From: Myxococcus fulvus
GTDB lineage: Bacteria; Myxococcota; Myxococcia; Myxococcales; Myxococcaceae
Assembly (NCBI RefSeq): GCF_900111765.1
Contig: NZ_FOIB01000001.1
Span: forward strand, 1,178,001 to 1,242,000
DNA length: 64,000 nt
Reading direction: 5' to 3'
Shown here piece after piece: positions 18,093-27,013 of the stretch (its first letter is position 1; each line of letters begins with the position of its first letter). The notes under the pieces were generated by a model. It was not told where the DNA came from. It searched no databases and saw only the letters and a list, made by a program, of their open reading frames with translations. Both the position numbers and the translations under genes were made by a program.

Positions 18093-19001
18093 ATGCAGTG
18101 TCGACGTGGGTTGTTCGCGGTGGTGTTGCTGGTGGGAGTGAGCGCGTGGGCCCAGGCCCCCGAGCAGCAGGAGGTCGCCGAGGAGGCGGAGGTGGTCGCC
18201 CCGGCGATGCCCGAGCTGCACCTGCGCACGGGCGTGGTGGTGCTGGGCAATGGCCTGGCGAAGATGAACGTCCCCTCCAACTTCGGCTACCTGTCGCCCG
18301 AGGACGCGGAGAAGGTGCTCGTGGAGGTGTGGGGCAATCCTCCGGGCACCAAGACGCTGGGCATGCTGGTCCCCTCGGACGTGAGCGTGGACGCGCCGGA
18401 GGGCTGGGGCGTCGTCATCCAGTACGACGATGACGGGCACGTGGAGGACAAGGACGCGGCCAGCATCGACTACGCGGAGCTGCTCGAGGAGATGCAGGAG
18501 GGCACGCGCGAGGAGAACAAGGAGCGCACCCGCGCGGGCTTCGAGGCCGTGGACCTGGTCGGCTGGGCCGCCACCCCGCACTACGACGCCAGCACGCGCA
18601 AGCTGTACTGGGCGCAGGAGCTGGCCTTCGGTGGCTCCAAGGAGCACACGCTGAACTACGCCGTCCGCGTGCTGGGCAAGGAGGGCGTGCTGGTCCTCAA
18701 CGCCGTCTCCAGCATGGTGGCGCTGCACCAGGTGGAGAAGGACATGAAGCAGGTGCTGGCCTTCACCGAGTTCCAGGAGGGCCACCGCTACGAGGACTTC
18801 GACCCCAGCACCGGCCGCGTCGCCGCGTACGGTGTCGCGGGCCTGGTGGCGGGCAAGGTCGCCGCCAAGGCGGGCCTCTTCAAGGGCCTGCTCGCCGTGC
18901 TGCTGGCCGGCAAGAAGGTCGTCATCGCCGGCGTGGTCATGCTGTTCGTCGCGCTGGGCAAGCTGTTCAAGCGCGGCGGCAACAGCGACGGCACGCCGTA
19001 G
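18093..19001 (+). CDS. DUF2167 family membrane protein
   Basis: 302 aa. The ATG at 18093 follows GGAGGGGGAG and starts a signal peptide cut near AWAQA. The body carries the DUF2167 landmarks: GVVVLGNGLAKMNVP, FGYLSPEDAEKVL, WGNPPG, LGMLVP, WGVVIQYDDDGHV and LVGWAATPHYD. Family proteins of this kind are uncharacterised membrane proteins. The C-terminus has one or two hydrophobic stretches (KGLLAVLLAGKKVVIAGVV and following) and a basic end, so most of the protein is probably periplasmic with a C-terminal anchor. No partner gene is obvious. Confidence 0.85.
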   Translation: MQCRRGLFAVVLLVGVSAWAQAPEQQEVAEEAEVVAPAMPELHLRTGVVVLGNGLAKMNVPSNFGYLSPEDAEKVLVEVWGNPPGTKTLGMLVPSDVSVDAPEGWGVVIQYDDDGHVEDKDAASIDYAELLEEMQEGTREENKERTRAGFEAVDLVGWAATPHYDASTRKLYWAQELAFGGSKEHTLNYAVRVLGKEGVLVLNAVSSMVALHQVEKDMKQVLAFTEFQEGHRYEDFDPSTGRVAAYGVAGLVAGKVAAKAGLFKGLLAVLLAGKKVVIAGVVMLFVALGKLFKRGGNSDGTP

Positions 19002-19021
19002 TCAGCTCCGCGTGTGAATCC

Positions 19022-19054
19022 AAGAGGCTCGGGACTTCGTGTCCCGAGCCTCTT
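19022..19054. terminator. Bidirectional terminator between the DUF2167 gene and mfd
   Basis: Perfect 14-bp inverted repeat AAGAGGCTCGGGAC (19022-19035) and GTCCCGAGCCTCTT (19041-19054) with a 5-base loop TTCGT, lying exactly between the stop codons of two convergent genes. The outer A and T bases give short A/T tracts on both strands, as expected for a two-way terminator. Confidence 0.85.
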
Positions 19055-19059
19055 CGCGT

Positions 19060-22000
19060 TCAGTTCCTCGGCAGCGAGCAGTGGTCCAAATCTCGGAGCA
19101 CCTTGCGCGCCTCGGCGATGAGGTCGTGCCCCTGGGTGCCCTGCGCCACGCGGGCGATGAGCTTCATGTCCGGCGTGAGGCGGTAGTATCCCTTCGAGCG
19201 CTGCACCAGCCCCGCGACCTTCGGCCCGTCGAGCAGCGCGTCCGCGCCCAGCGTCACCACCAGCCGCTGCGGCCCCACCTCCAGGCCTCGCAGCCGGAGG
19301 TCTCGCATGTCGATCTTCAGCAGCGTCAGCTCGGACAGGTGGTCCACCTCGTCCGGGGCCTCGCCGTAGCGGTCCACCAGCTCCGCGCGCAGGTCCGTCA
19401 CCTCGTCCGGGTGGCTGGCCTGGCTGAAGCGCTTGTAGAAGACGAGCCGCTGGTGCACGTCCGCCACGTAGTCGTCCGGGATGAGCGCCGGCATGGGCAG
19501 CGTGACGTCCGGTTCAATCTGCACCTTGGGCGGCTGGCCCTGCAGCTCCGCGACGGCCTCCTCCAGGAGCTGCGCGTACATGTCGAAGCCAATCTCGGCG
19601 ATGGCGCCGGACTGCTTCTCTCCCAAGAGGTTGCCCGCGCCGCGAATCTCCAGGTCGTGACTGGCGATGGAGAAGCCCGCGCCCAGCTCGGTGAAGTTCT
19701 GGAGCACCTCCAGCCGGCGCTGCGCGTCGCGTGTCACCGCCCGGCGCGTGGGCACCAACAGGTACGCGTACGCGCGCTCCTTGGAACGGCCCACGCGGCC
19801 CCGCAGCTGGTAGAGCTGCGCCAGGCCGAACTGGTCCGCCCGGTTCACAATCATCGTGTTTGCGCTGGAGATGTCGATGCCGCTCTCGATGATGGCCGTG
19901 CACAGCAGCACCTGGTGCTTGCGCTCGGTGAACTCCAGCATGACCTTCTCGAGCTGCCCCTCGCCCATCTGTCCGTGCGCCACGCCGATGGACAGCTGCG
20001 GCACCAGCTCGCGCAGCTGCTGCTCCATGGAGGGCAGCGACTCGACGCGGTTGTGCACGAAGAACACCTGACCGCCGCGGGCAATCTCGCGTTCAATCGC
20101 CTCCTTCACCACCTGCGGGTCGTACTTCATCACGAAGGTGCGGATGGCGCGCCGGTCCTGCGGAGGCGTGGCGATGATGCTCATGTCGCGCACGCCCGAC
20201 ATGCTCATGTGCAGCGTGCGGGGGATGGGCGTCGCCGTCAGCGTCAGCACGTCAATCTGGGAGCGCCACTTCTTCAGCGACTCCTTCTGCTTCACGCCGA
20301 AGCGCTGCTCCTCGTCGACGATCATCAACCCCAAATCCTTGAAGGCCACCTCGCCGCCCAAGAGCTTGTGCGTGCCGATGAGGATGTCGACCTTGCCCTC
20401 CTTGGCGCGCTTGAGGATTTCGCGCACCTCCGGCGGCTTCTTCATGCCGGAGATGACCTCCACCGTGACGGGGTAGTCCTTGAAGCGCTTCTTGAAGGAG
20501 AGGAAGTGCTGCTGCGCCAGCACCGTGGTGGGCACCAGCACTGCCACCTGCTTGCGGTCCAGCGTCGCCTTGAAGGCCGCGCGCATGGCGACCTCCGTCT
20601 TGCCGTAGCCCACGTCGCCGCAGACCAGCCGGTCCATGGGCTCCGGCTTCTGCATGTCGGAGAGCACGTCTTCAATCGCCTTGGCCTGGTCCGGCGTCTC
20701 CTCGAACTCGAAGTCCGCCTCGAACTGGGCGAAGTAGCGGTCCGGCGCGCTGAAGGCGTGTCCCGGGTGCGCGCGGCGCGAGGCGGCGATTTGAAGCAGC
20801 TCCGCCGCCATCTTGAGCAGCTGCTCCTTGACGCGCTTCTTCGTCTTCTCCCAGCTCGTCGTGCCCAGCTTGTCGAGCTGGACGGTCTCCGGGTTGCCGC
20901 CGGTGAACTTCTGGATGAGCCGCATGCGGCCCACCGGCAGATAGATTTTGTCCCGGCCCGCGTACTCCAGGACGAGGAAGTCCCCGGGCACGCCGTTCAC
21001 CTGCATCTTCGTCAGGCCCGAGTAGCGGCCGATGCCGAAGTCGGTGTGGACGATGAGGTCGCCTTCCTTCAGGTCCTTGAAGCCCGCGGCGAACGCGTCC
21101 AGCTTCTTGCCGCGCTTGACGCGCCGACGCGCGCGGACGCCGAAAATCTCCTCATCCGACAGCAGCGCCAACCCGCCCGAGCCGTCCACGAAGCCCTGGC
21201 TCACCTCGCCCGTGAAGAGATGCGCCCAGACGGACGGCTCGTACAGCGCCGACGCGTCCTTCATGGGCTCGGTGTGCACCTTCACCATGACGTTGCGGTC
21301 GAGCAGCAGCCGCTTGAGCCGGTCCGCCTGGCTCAGCGTGCCGCACGCCACCGCGCACGCCACGCGCGAGTCGCGCCAGCGCTGCAGCCGCTCGACGAGG
21401 GGTTGCAGCGCGCCCTCTTCGCCGTGGTGCGCGAGGATGGCCTCCCGCAGGTCCTGCGTGCCGCCGAACTGGAACAACACCGGCGGCTTCTCCGACTGCG
21501 TCAGCGACAGCCCACCGCCCTCGACGACGCGATAGGCGGCCAGTTGCTGCTCCACCGCGTCGCGCGACAGGAAGTGCTCGGCCGGCGGGCACACCAGGTC
21601 CTTGCGCTCCTCGGCCTGGGTGAAGGTGCGCTCCAGCTCCTCCCACAGCGCGTCCGCCGCGCGCGACAGCTCCAGCGGGTCGTCCAGGTAGAAGACGGGC
21701 CCCTCGGGGCTCCACGCGCGCAGGAAGTCGAACACCGTGGCCAGCCCGCCCTCGAACAGCCCGGGGAGCAGCCCCTCCAGCCCGAAGCCGGGCAGGCCCT
21801 CGCGCAGCGCGTCCAGGCGCTCACGGAGCTGGATGGTGGGCAGGTTGATGCGGTCGGCGACGGCGCGGGCGGCGGCCTCCGCGCGGGGACGGGTGTCCTC
21901 GGTGAGCAACAGCTCGCGCGCGGGCACCAGGTCCACTTCCTTCAGCGCGTCCACCGTGCGCTGCGACTCCGGGTCGAAGGCGCGGATGGAGTCGATGGTG

Positions 22001-22653
22001 TCGCCGAAGAACTCCAGGCGCACCGGCTTGTCGTAGAGTGGGCTGAAGACGTCGAGCAGCCCTCCGCGCACGGAGAACGTCCCCACGTCCTCCACCATGG
22101 GGCTGTTCTGGTAGCCCATGCGCGCGAGCTTCCGCGCCAGCGCGTCGCGGTCGTACTCCTGGCCCACCGTCACCCGGTCCGTGAGCTGGGCCATGACGTC
22201 CGGGCGCAGCATGCGGCGGTACAGCGCGCGCAGCGACAGCACCAGCACCGGGAAGCGCGTGCCCCGCGCCAGGTGGTACAGCGCGCCGATGCGCTCGGTG
22301 ACCACGGCCGCGTCCGGGGACAGCTCGTCGTAGGGGAGCACCTCGTCCGCGGGCAGCCGCAGCACCCCCGGCTCGCGCAGGGTGCCTGTTCCGCCCAGGA
22401 AGAACGCCAGGTCGGAGGCCAGGCTGTCCGCCGCCTCCTCGTCCGCCGCCACGCACACCAGCGGGGCCTTCGCCTCGCGATGCAACCGGGCGAGCACGTG
22501 GCCCCGGGCCGCGCCCTTCAGGCCCTGGGTGCGTGTGCGCTGGCCTGCGCGCAGCTCGCCGAGCAGCCGGGAGAAGGTGTCCGCCGTCACGAGAGGCACG
22601 CCACCGTCCCGCGCCGCCTCGCCATCCAACCTCTGTGTGTAAGGACTGTCCAT
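19060..22653 (-). CDS. mfd: Transcription-repair coupling factor
   Basis: 1197 aa from the ATG at 22653. Mfd removes RNA polymerase stalled at DNA damage and recruits UvrA. The order is the usual one: UvrB-like N-terminal part, RNA-polymerase-interacting CarD-like domain (about 500-590, with GDLIVHTDFGIGRYSGL), RecG-like motor and C-terminal TRCF domain. Motor motifs: GDVGYGKTEVAMRAAF (Walker A, about 680), DEEQRFG (Walker B, about 776), LTATPIPRTL and QLYQLRGRVGRS. An in-frame extension to 22770 exists but has no domain content; MDSPYTQRLDG looks like a natural start. Confidence 0.95.
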   Translation of the reverse strand: MDSPYTQRLDGEAARDGGVPLVTADTFSRLLGELRAGQRTRTQGLKGAARGHVLARLHREAKAPLVCVAADEEAADSLASDLAFFLGGTGTLREPGVLRLPADEVLPYDELSPDAAVVTERIGALYHLARGTRFPVLVLSLRALYRRMLRPDVMAQLTDRVTVGQEYDRDALARKLARMGYQNSPMVEDVGTFSVRGGLLDVFSPLYDKPVRLEFFGDTIDSIRAFDPESQRTVDALKEVDLVPARELLLTEDTRPRAEAAARAVADRINLPTIQLRERLDALREGLPGFGLEGLLPGLFEGGLATVFDFLRAWSPEGPVFYLDDPLELSRAADALWEELERTFTQAEERKDLVCPPAEHFLSRDAVEQQLAAYRVVEGGGLSLTQSEKPPVLFQFGGTQDLREAILAHHGEEGALQPLVERLQRWRDSRVACAVACGTLSQADRLKRLLLDRNVMVKVHTEPMKDASALYEPSVWAHLFTGEVSQGFVDGSGGLALLSDEEIFGVRARRRVKRGKKLDAFAAGFKDLKEGDLIVHTDFGIGRYSGLTKMQVNGVPGDFLVLEYAGRDKIYLPVGRMRLIQKFTGGNPETVQLDKLGTTSWEKTKKRVKEQLLKMAAELLQIAASRRAHPGHAFSAPDRYFAQFEADFEFEETPDQAKAIEDVLSDMQKPEPMDRLVCGDVGYGKTEVAMRAAFKATLDRKQVAVLVPTTVLAQQHFLSFKKRFKDYPVTVEVISGMKKPPEVREILKRAKEGKVDILIGTHKLLGGEVAFKDLGLMIVDEEQRFGVKQKESLKKWRSQIDVLTLTATPIPRTLHMSMSGVRDMSIIATPPQDRRAIRTFVMKYDPQVVKEAIEREIARGGQVFFVHNRVESLPSMEQQLRELVPQLSIGVAHGQMGEGQLEKVMLEFTERKHQVLLCTAIIESGIDISSANTMIVNRADQFGLAQLYQLRGRVGRSKERAYAYLLVPTRRAVTRDAQRRLEVLQNFTELGAGFSIASHDLEIRGAGNLLGEKQSGAIAEIGFDMYAQLLEEAVAELQGQPPKVQIEPDVTLPMPALIPDDYVADVHQRLVFYKRFSQASHPDEVTDLRAELVDRYGEAPDEVDHLSELTLLKIDMRDLRLRGLEVGPQRLVVTLGADALLDGPKVAGLVQRSKGYYRLTPDMKLIARVAQGTQGHDLIAEARKVLRDLDHCSLPRN

Positions 22654-22861
22654 GAGTGGACCCCTGAGGGCCCCGGGGTAATTAGGGGCGCGCCCCTGAC
22701 AGGTCAACGACAGAGCGCGTTGCCTGTCGTGTGTCGGAGCCGACGCGGCCCGGAGTGCTGTGTCCGCCACGAATCAGCCGTACCGGGGCTGGGTTGGCCG
22801 CATGCCTGGGGCAGGACCTACTCTTCCTCAAGGCATCGCTGGGGGGTGCCACACGCCAGCC

Positions 22862-24361
22862 ATGCAATCCGGCCGTTGGAACAGGGTGATGAGCGGGGCG
22901 GGCGCGCCCCCCTCCGAAGCCGTGGTGGTGCTGCGCAGCGTCCGTTCCGCTGAGCAGGGCATCCTGGACTTCGAATGCGTCTCCGCGAACGTGCACGCGG
23001 AGCGCTGGTTGGGGCGCGAGGAGCGCTCCCTGGTGCGCCAGCGCCTGCTCGAGGAGGCCGCGTGGGTGGGCGAATGTGGCCTCTTCGCCGCGTGTGTCCG
23101 GGTCGCCGTGCGGCGCGAGCCCGAAATCATCCGCGTCTCGCGCCAGTCCTCCGTGGGGCCGGTGTGGCTGCTCGCCCGCGTGTCCCCGTGGGAGGACGGC
23201 GTCGTCGTCTTCCTGGAGGATTTGACGGAGCGGATGGCCTCCGAGGAGACGCTGCGAAGAGACCATGACCTGCTGCACGCGGTCATCGAGAGCGCCACCG
23301 ACGCCATCTACGTGAAGGACGTGGACGCGCGCTACGTGCTCATCAACCCGGCCACGGCGCGGGCCTTCAACCGGGCGCCGCAGGACATCCTCGGGCGCAC
23401 GGACCTGGAGCTCTTGGGCCAGGACATCGCCGGGCCCACGCTGGCGCACGACCGCGCGGTGATGGAGTCGGGCGTCACCGCCACGTACGAGGACTCCGAG
23501 GGTGGCCCGGGCAGCGACCGCATCTGGCAGACGACCAAGGGCGTGCTGCGCCGGGGCGACGGCACCGTCTATGGCCTGTTCGGCATCAGCCGGGACGTCA
23601 CCGCGCGGCGCCGCCAGGAGCTGGAGCGGGACGAGGAGGCGCGCTTCCAGGAGCGCTTCATCGGCGTGCTGGGGCATGACCTGGGCAACCCGCTGGCGGC
23701 GGTGCGGCTGTCCGCGGCGGCGCTGCTCGCCCAGCCGACGCTGACGCCGGACGTGCGACGGGTGGCGACGCGCATCGACGGGAGCGCCGAGCGCATGGCG
23801 CGGCTGGTGAAGCAGCTGCTCGACTTCACGCGCGCGCGCATGGCGGGCGGCATCCCCCTGCGTCCGCGCGAGGTGTGCATGGAGTCGGTGTGCCGGCGCA
23901 TCATCTCCGAGCTGGAGCCGGCCCATCCGGACCAGCGCGTGGACCTGGAGGTGGTGGGGGACTCGCGCGGCGTCTGGGACGAGGAGCGGCTGGGGCAGGT
24001 GCTCTCCAACCTGGTGGGCAACGCCCTGCAGCACAGCCCCGCGGGCACGTCCGTGCGCGTGCGGCTGGCGGCGAGCGAGCCGCTCTTCCAGCGGGTGGAG
24101 GTGCACAACGTGGGGCCGCCGATTCCGGAGTCGCTGCGGCCGCGCCTGTTCGCGCCCTTCCACCGCGGCACGCCGGAGCCGGGCATGCCCAGGCCGCATC
24201 GCCACGGGCTGGGGCTGGGGCTCTACATCGTGTCGCAAATTGTCACCGCCCACGGTGGGTGGGTGGACGTCGCGTCCTCGCAGGAGGCGGGCACGTGCTT
24301 CGCGGTGACGCTGCCCCGGGTGGTCCAGTCGCAAGACGAGGCCCAGACACGCTGGGCCTGA
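22862..24361 (+). CDS. PAS-domain sensor histidine kinase
   Basis: About 499 aa, soluble. It has two PAS-like domains (one beginning at AVVVLRSVRS, a second at IESATDAIYVKDVDARYVL ending in FGISRDVTARRR), then the phosphoacceptor box GVLGHDLGNPLAAV, the N-box VLSNLVGNALQHSP and the G-box HGLGLGLYIVSQIV. No receiver domain is fused and no response regulator is nearby, so it is an orphan kinase. The start is uncertain: in-frame candidates are GTG 22760, ATG 22802, 22862 and 22889. Codons before 22862 lack the usual G/C third bases. The last ten codons lie in a 30-base repeat unit. Confidence 0.85.
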   Translation: MQSGRWNRVMSGAGAPPSEAVVVLRSVRSAEQGILDFECVSANVHAERWLGREERSLVRQRLLEEAAWVGECGLFAACVRVAVRREPEIIRVSRQSSVGPVWLLARVSPWEDGVVVFLEDLTERMASEETLRRDHDLLHAVIESATDAIYVKDVDARYVLINPATARAFNRAPQDILGRTDLELLGQDIAGPTLAHDRAVMESGVTATYEDSEGGPGSDRIWQTTKGVLRRGDGTVYGLFGISRDVTARRRQELERDEEARFQERFIGVLGHDLGNPLAAVRLSAAALLAQPTLTPDVRRVATRIDGSAERMARLVKQLLDFTRARMAGGIPLRPREVCMESVCRRIISELEPAHPDQRVDLEVVGDSRGVWDEERLGQVLSNLVGNALQHSPAGTSVRVRLAASEPLFQRVEVHNVGPPIPESLRPRLFAPFHRGTPEPGMPRPHRHGLGLGLYIVSQIVTAHGGWVDVASSQEAGTCFAVTLPRVVQSQDEAQTRWA

Positions 24362-24394
24362 GGGGACGAGGCCCAGACGCGCTGGGCCCGAGGG
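24335..24394 (+). repeat. Two tandem 30-bp units, each a hairpin, spanning the kinase stop codon
   Basis: Unit 1 is 24335-24364 and unit 2 is 24365-24394, differing at two positions. Each contains an inverted repeat: AGGCCCAG/CTGGGCCT in unit 1 and GGCCCAG/CTGGGCC in unit 2, with 5-base loops. Unit 1 encodes the last residues of the histidine kinase. The hairpins probably serve as terminator between the kinase and the convergent small gene. Confidence 0.7.
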
Positions 24395-24404
24395 GTGGTG
24401 TCAC

Positions 24405-24716
24405 TCAGTACCGGGCGTAGCGGGCCGCGGCGCGCAGGCGCAGCATGTCGTTGAGCGCGCCCGGGTCCACCAGCTCCAGCGCCGCCGCCCCGCGGATGCC
24501 GCGGTAGCGGTAGTCCTCCTCGTCCTCCTCACCCTTGTCCTTGTCCTTGTCCTTCCCGTCGCCCTTGTCCTTGCCGTCATCGGGGCGAAGGGACAGGGGC
24601 TCGGGCAGGGAGACCCCCGGCTCGATGCGCGGGGTGCTCAGCGCGTGGGCCTTGACGGAGGTGAAGACGCCCGCGAGGGCCAGGCAGAAAACGAAGAGGG
24701 TCGAAAGGGTCTTCAT
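24405..24716 (-). CDS. Small secreted Lys/Asp-rich protein, function unknown
   Basis: 103 aa. It has a clear signal peptide (MKTLSTLFVFCLALAGVF..., cut near KAHA), a run of alternating Asp, Lys, Gly and Glu (about residues 47-68), and a C-terminal segment rich in Ala, Leu and Arg. The charged tract could bind metal or be disordered. It was not recognised as a known family. Its ATG lies 69 bases from the 3' end of the cytochrome c gene on the same strand, so the two could share a transcript. Confidence 0.65.
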   Translation of the reverse strand: MKTLSTLFVFCLALAGVFTSVKAHALSTPRIEPGVSLPEPLSLRPDDGKDKGDGKDKDKDKGEEDEEDYRYRGIRGAAALELVDPGALNDMLRLRAAARYARY

Positions 24717-24785
24717 GAGGGGGCTCCGTTTCTCTTCTCGGCAAGACGCGAGCCCGAAACGGTTATTCAGCCCCGAGGCCCGCCC

Positions 24786-25109
24786 CTACTTGGCCTTCAT
24801 GGTGCGGATGTATCCCACCAGCGCGTCGATCTGCGCGGCGGTGAGCTTGTCCTTGAAGGCCTTCATCTTCGTGTTGCGAGGCGAGCCGTCGGCGATGGCC
24901 ACGCGGATGTCCGCGTCGGACTGGGCCGCCTGCCAGGCAGGCTGGCTCATGTCGGTGATGGACTCCTTCTTGCCCATCTTCGTGTCCGCCTTGCCGGTGT
25001 CGCCGTGACAGGACTTGCACTTGGCCTTCCACACCTCGACGACGTCGTCGGCCGCGTGGGCGGCGGGGGCCAGACACAGGCTCATCATCAGGGCGAACCG
25101 CTTCATCAT
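24786..25109 (-). CDS. Monohaem c-type cytochrome
   Basis: 107 aa. A signal peptide (MMKRFALMMSLCLAPAAHA) precedes a mature class I cytochrome with the haem motif CKSCHG near the N-terminus and a likely axial Met in RNTKMKAF; it ends in AQIDALVGYIRTMKAK, the usual last helix. It is a small periplasmic electron carrier; partners are not visible. The start is the first of two adjacent ATGs (25109), eight bases from AAGGAGG on the minus strand; the frame runs further upstream without a ribosome site. It lies 49 bases behind the last pilin gene, so it could be a tail gene of that operon. Confidence 0.85.
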   Translation of the reverse strand: MMKRFALMMSLCLAPAAHAADDVVEVWKAKCKSCHGDTGKADTKMGKKESITDMSQPAWQAAQSDADIRVAIADGSPRNTKMKAFKDKLTAAQIDALVGYIRTMKAK

Positions 25110-25158
25110 CGTCACTGCCTCCTTGGGAGGCCCTGACTGTGACATGGAACGCGGGCTT

Positions 25159-25794
25159 CTAGGGAGTGCACCCGGCGGCGGTGGGCTGAAGCTCGCAGTC
25201 CATCAAGGTCGGGTTCCCGGTGAGTGCGTCCACCTGGAGCACGCGGTCCGGCACGGCCGGGTCCTGAGGCCCGCGCTTTCGGAGGATGCGCAGCGAGCCC
25301 GTCACCGGCGCCGTCCCGTCCGGGTCGCACATGGTGGAGCCCCGCGTGGCGACGGGGCGCGCGGTCTCTCCGAGCCAGCACAGGCCGTGCAAGCTGGTGA
25401 CGTCCAGCTCGGGGGACACCGCGAACGCGTCCCCTACCTGCGCGCAGGTGCAGCCGGACGTGCCGCACGCGGCGGTGAGGCACTCGGCCCGGGGGCATTG
25501 GGAGCCCCAGGTGTCCCCGGGCGCGCAGTCGGGCTTCTCCCAGCGCAGGGCGGGCTGGCTGACGCCGTTCTCCACCGTGGTGGTGCGCATGAGCCGCACC
25601 GCCTGTCGCGTGCTCCGGGCCTGCTGCCGGGCCTCCTGCGCGGCCAGGAGGATGGAGCGTGAGGCGGCGCTGGCGCGCTGGTTGCGCGTGAGCGCCTGGT
25701 AGCCCGTGGTGGCCAGGCCCATGAGCAGCCCGAGGATGCCGAGCGCCACCATCAGCTCTATCAACGTCATGCCGTGTCGTCGTGTGGCTTGCAT
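25159..25794 (-). CDS. Minor prepilin, FimT/FimU (GspH) type
   Basis: 211 aa. The class III signal RRHG|MTLIELM has a Gly at -1 and the key Glu at +5, followed by a long hydrophobic helix (VALGILGLLMGLA). The helix continues as QRASAASRSILLAAQEARQQAR, as in GspH/FimT proteins. The globular part is Cys-rich (TAACGTSGCTCAQVG), which suggests disulfides outside the cell. It follows the PilW-like gene by 7 bases. By analogy with other type IVa systems it would sit near the pilus tip and help start assembly. Confidence 0.85.
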   Translation of the reverse strand: MQATRRHGMTLIELMVALGILGLLMGLATTGYQALTRNQRASAASRSILLAAQEARQQARSTRQAVRLMRTTTVENGVSQPALRWEKPDCAPGDTWGSQCPRAECLTAACGTSGCTCAQVGDAFAVSPELDVTSLHGLCWLGETARPVATRGSTMCDPDGTAPVTGSLRILRKRGPQDPAVPDRVLQVDALTGNPTLMDCELQPTAAGCTP

Positions 25795-25801
25795 GGTGGT
25801 G

Positions 25802-27013
25802 TCAGCCCCCGGCGTAGCCGAAGTTGCGCGGCGTCACGCGGATGAGGAAGTGGCGTCGCTTGTAGCCGTCGTCGGGGTTGCCCTCGTCGTCGTCGGGGAG
25901 CGTCCCGGCGTCGGGTGCTCCACGCGCGGCCTCCCGGTCTGGACGCGCCGAGCGCGCGGTGATGAGCAGCTCCACCACGCGCACGCGTCGCATCAGCTCG
26001 TCCCTCGCGCTGCCCGGCCCGTAGTCCTGCGCGCCCATGGTGCCCGCGTCGCCGGGGATGAGGTTCCAGCACCTCGCGTTGGTGCACTCGTCGATGGGCG
26101 GACGCGAGTTGGCCGGGTCCGGGAAGTAGCGCAAGGGGTCGTTCGGGCTCTCCAACGTGGCGACGCCCAGGCGGACGCGGAGCTGTTCAATCTCCTCCGA
26201 CAGCACCCGGAACTCCTCGGGGCCCAGCGAGCCGTCCGGGTCCAGCTCCAGGGCGGGCCGGCCCTGGCGCCAGTTGACGCGGTAGATGCGCGAACTCACG
26301 GGCATGAGCAGCGGGTCCTCGTCCTGTCCCTGGACCTCCCACAGCGCGGAGGCCGTCGGGTTCGTGCAGAAGCTGGTGGCATTGAACGCCGAGGCCCCCG
26401 GCGCGCCGACGCTCCAGGCGATGTTCCTGGAGTCGGTTTCGCCAGCGATGGGGACGTTGCGCGCGGCCTGGGCCACGCCCACGCACGCGCCCCGGACGGA
26501 CGGGTCCGCGGCGACGAGCACGCTGCCCGTGGGCAGGCCCGCATCGGTGCCCGGCGGCGCGAGCGTTCTCAGGCACAACGGCGAGGTGCCCGTGAAGCGC
26601 GCGTCGTAGGTGGTCGGGCAGCCGCGCATCCGCAGCGAGCGCGCGCTGTCCGCCTCGAAGATCTCCAGCACGTCCGAGCGGAGGTCCGCGTAGGCGCCGC
26701 CGGGCGGCACGTAGCCCGCGGAGGCACCCGCCTGGCTGGTGACATGGATGGCATAGCGCAGCTCCCCGGGGGCGCCCCCCAGGTAGAGCGGTGAGCTGCC
26801 GAAGCCCTCTCCCGCGCGCTGGAGCACGGGGGTGAACAGGTCCCGCGCCGCGCGCGCGGCGTTCTGCGTCTCCATGGTGCGCTCCTCCAGGAAGCTGCGC
26901 CGCTGGAGCCAGGTGCCCGCGGAGATGGCGCCGGCGATGACCACCAGCGCGATGGTGGTGGCCATCATCAGCTCGATGAGGCTGAAGCCTCGGGTGTCGG
27001 GCGCGCGGCTCAT
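25802..27013 (-). CDS. pilW: Minor prepilin, PilW type
   Basis: 403 aa. The N-terminus DTRG|FSLIELMMATTIALVV is a complete type IV prepilin leader with Phe at +1 and Glu at +5. Its length and the following helix (ERTMETQNAARAARDLFTPV) match PilW, the largest minor pilin of the PilV-W-X-Y1 priming complex. The ATG at 27013 overlaps the stop of the PilV-like gene (ATGA), so translation is coupled. Several Cys pairs in the globular domain fit an exported protein. Confidence 0.85.
   Translation of the reverse strand: MSRAPDTRGFSLIELMMATTIALVVIAGAISAGTWLQRRSFLEERTMETQNAARAARDLFTPVLQRAGEGFGSSPLYLGGAPGELRYAIHVTSQAGASAGYVPPGGAYADLRSDVLEIFEADSARSLRMRGCPTTYDARFTGTSPLCLRTLAPPGTDAGLPTGSVLVAADPSVRGACVGVAQAARNVPIAGETDSRNIAWSVGAPGASAFNATSFCTNPTASALWEVQGQDEDPLLMPVSSRIYRVNWRQGRPALELDPDGSLGPEEFRVLSEEIEQLRVRLGVATLESPNDPLRYFPDPANSRPPIDECTNARCWNLIPGDAGTMGAQDYGPGSARDELMRRVRVVELLITARSARPDREAARGAPDAGTLPDDDEGNPDDGYKRRHFLIRVTPRNFGYAGG

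Noticed and set aside
19039..22953. 1304-codon open frame on the plus strand opposite mfd
   Set aside because: Same antisense artefact; Mfd motifs on the minus strand are complete.
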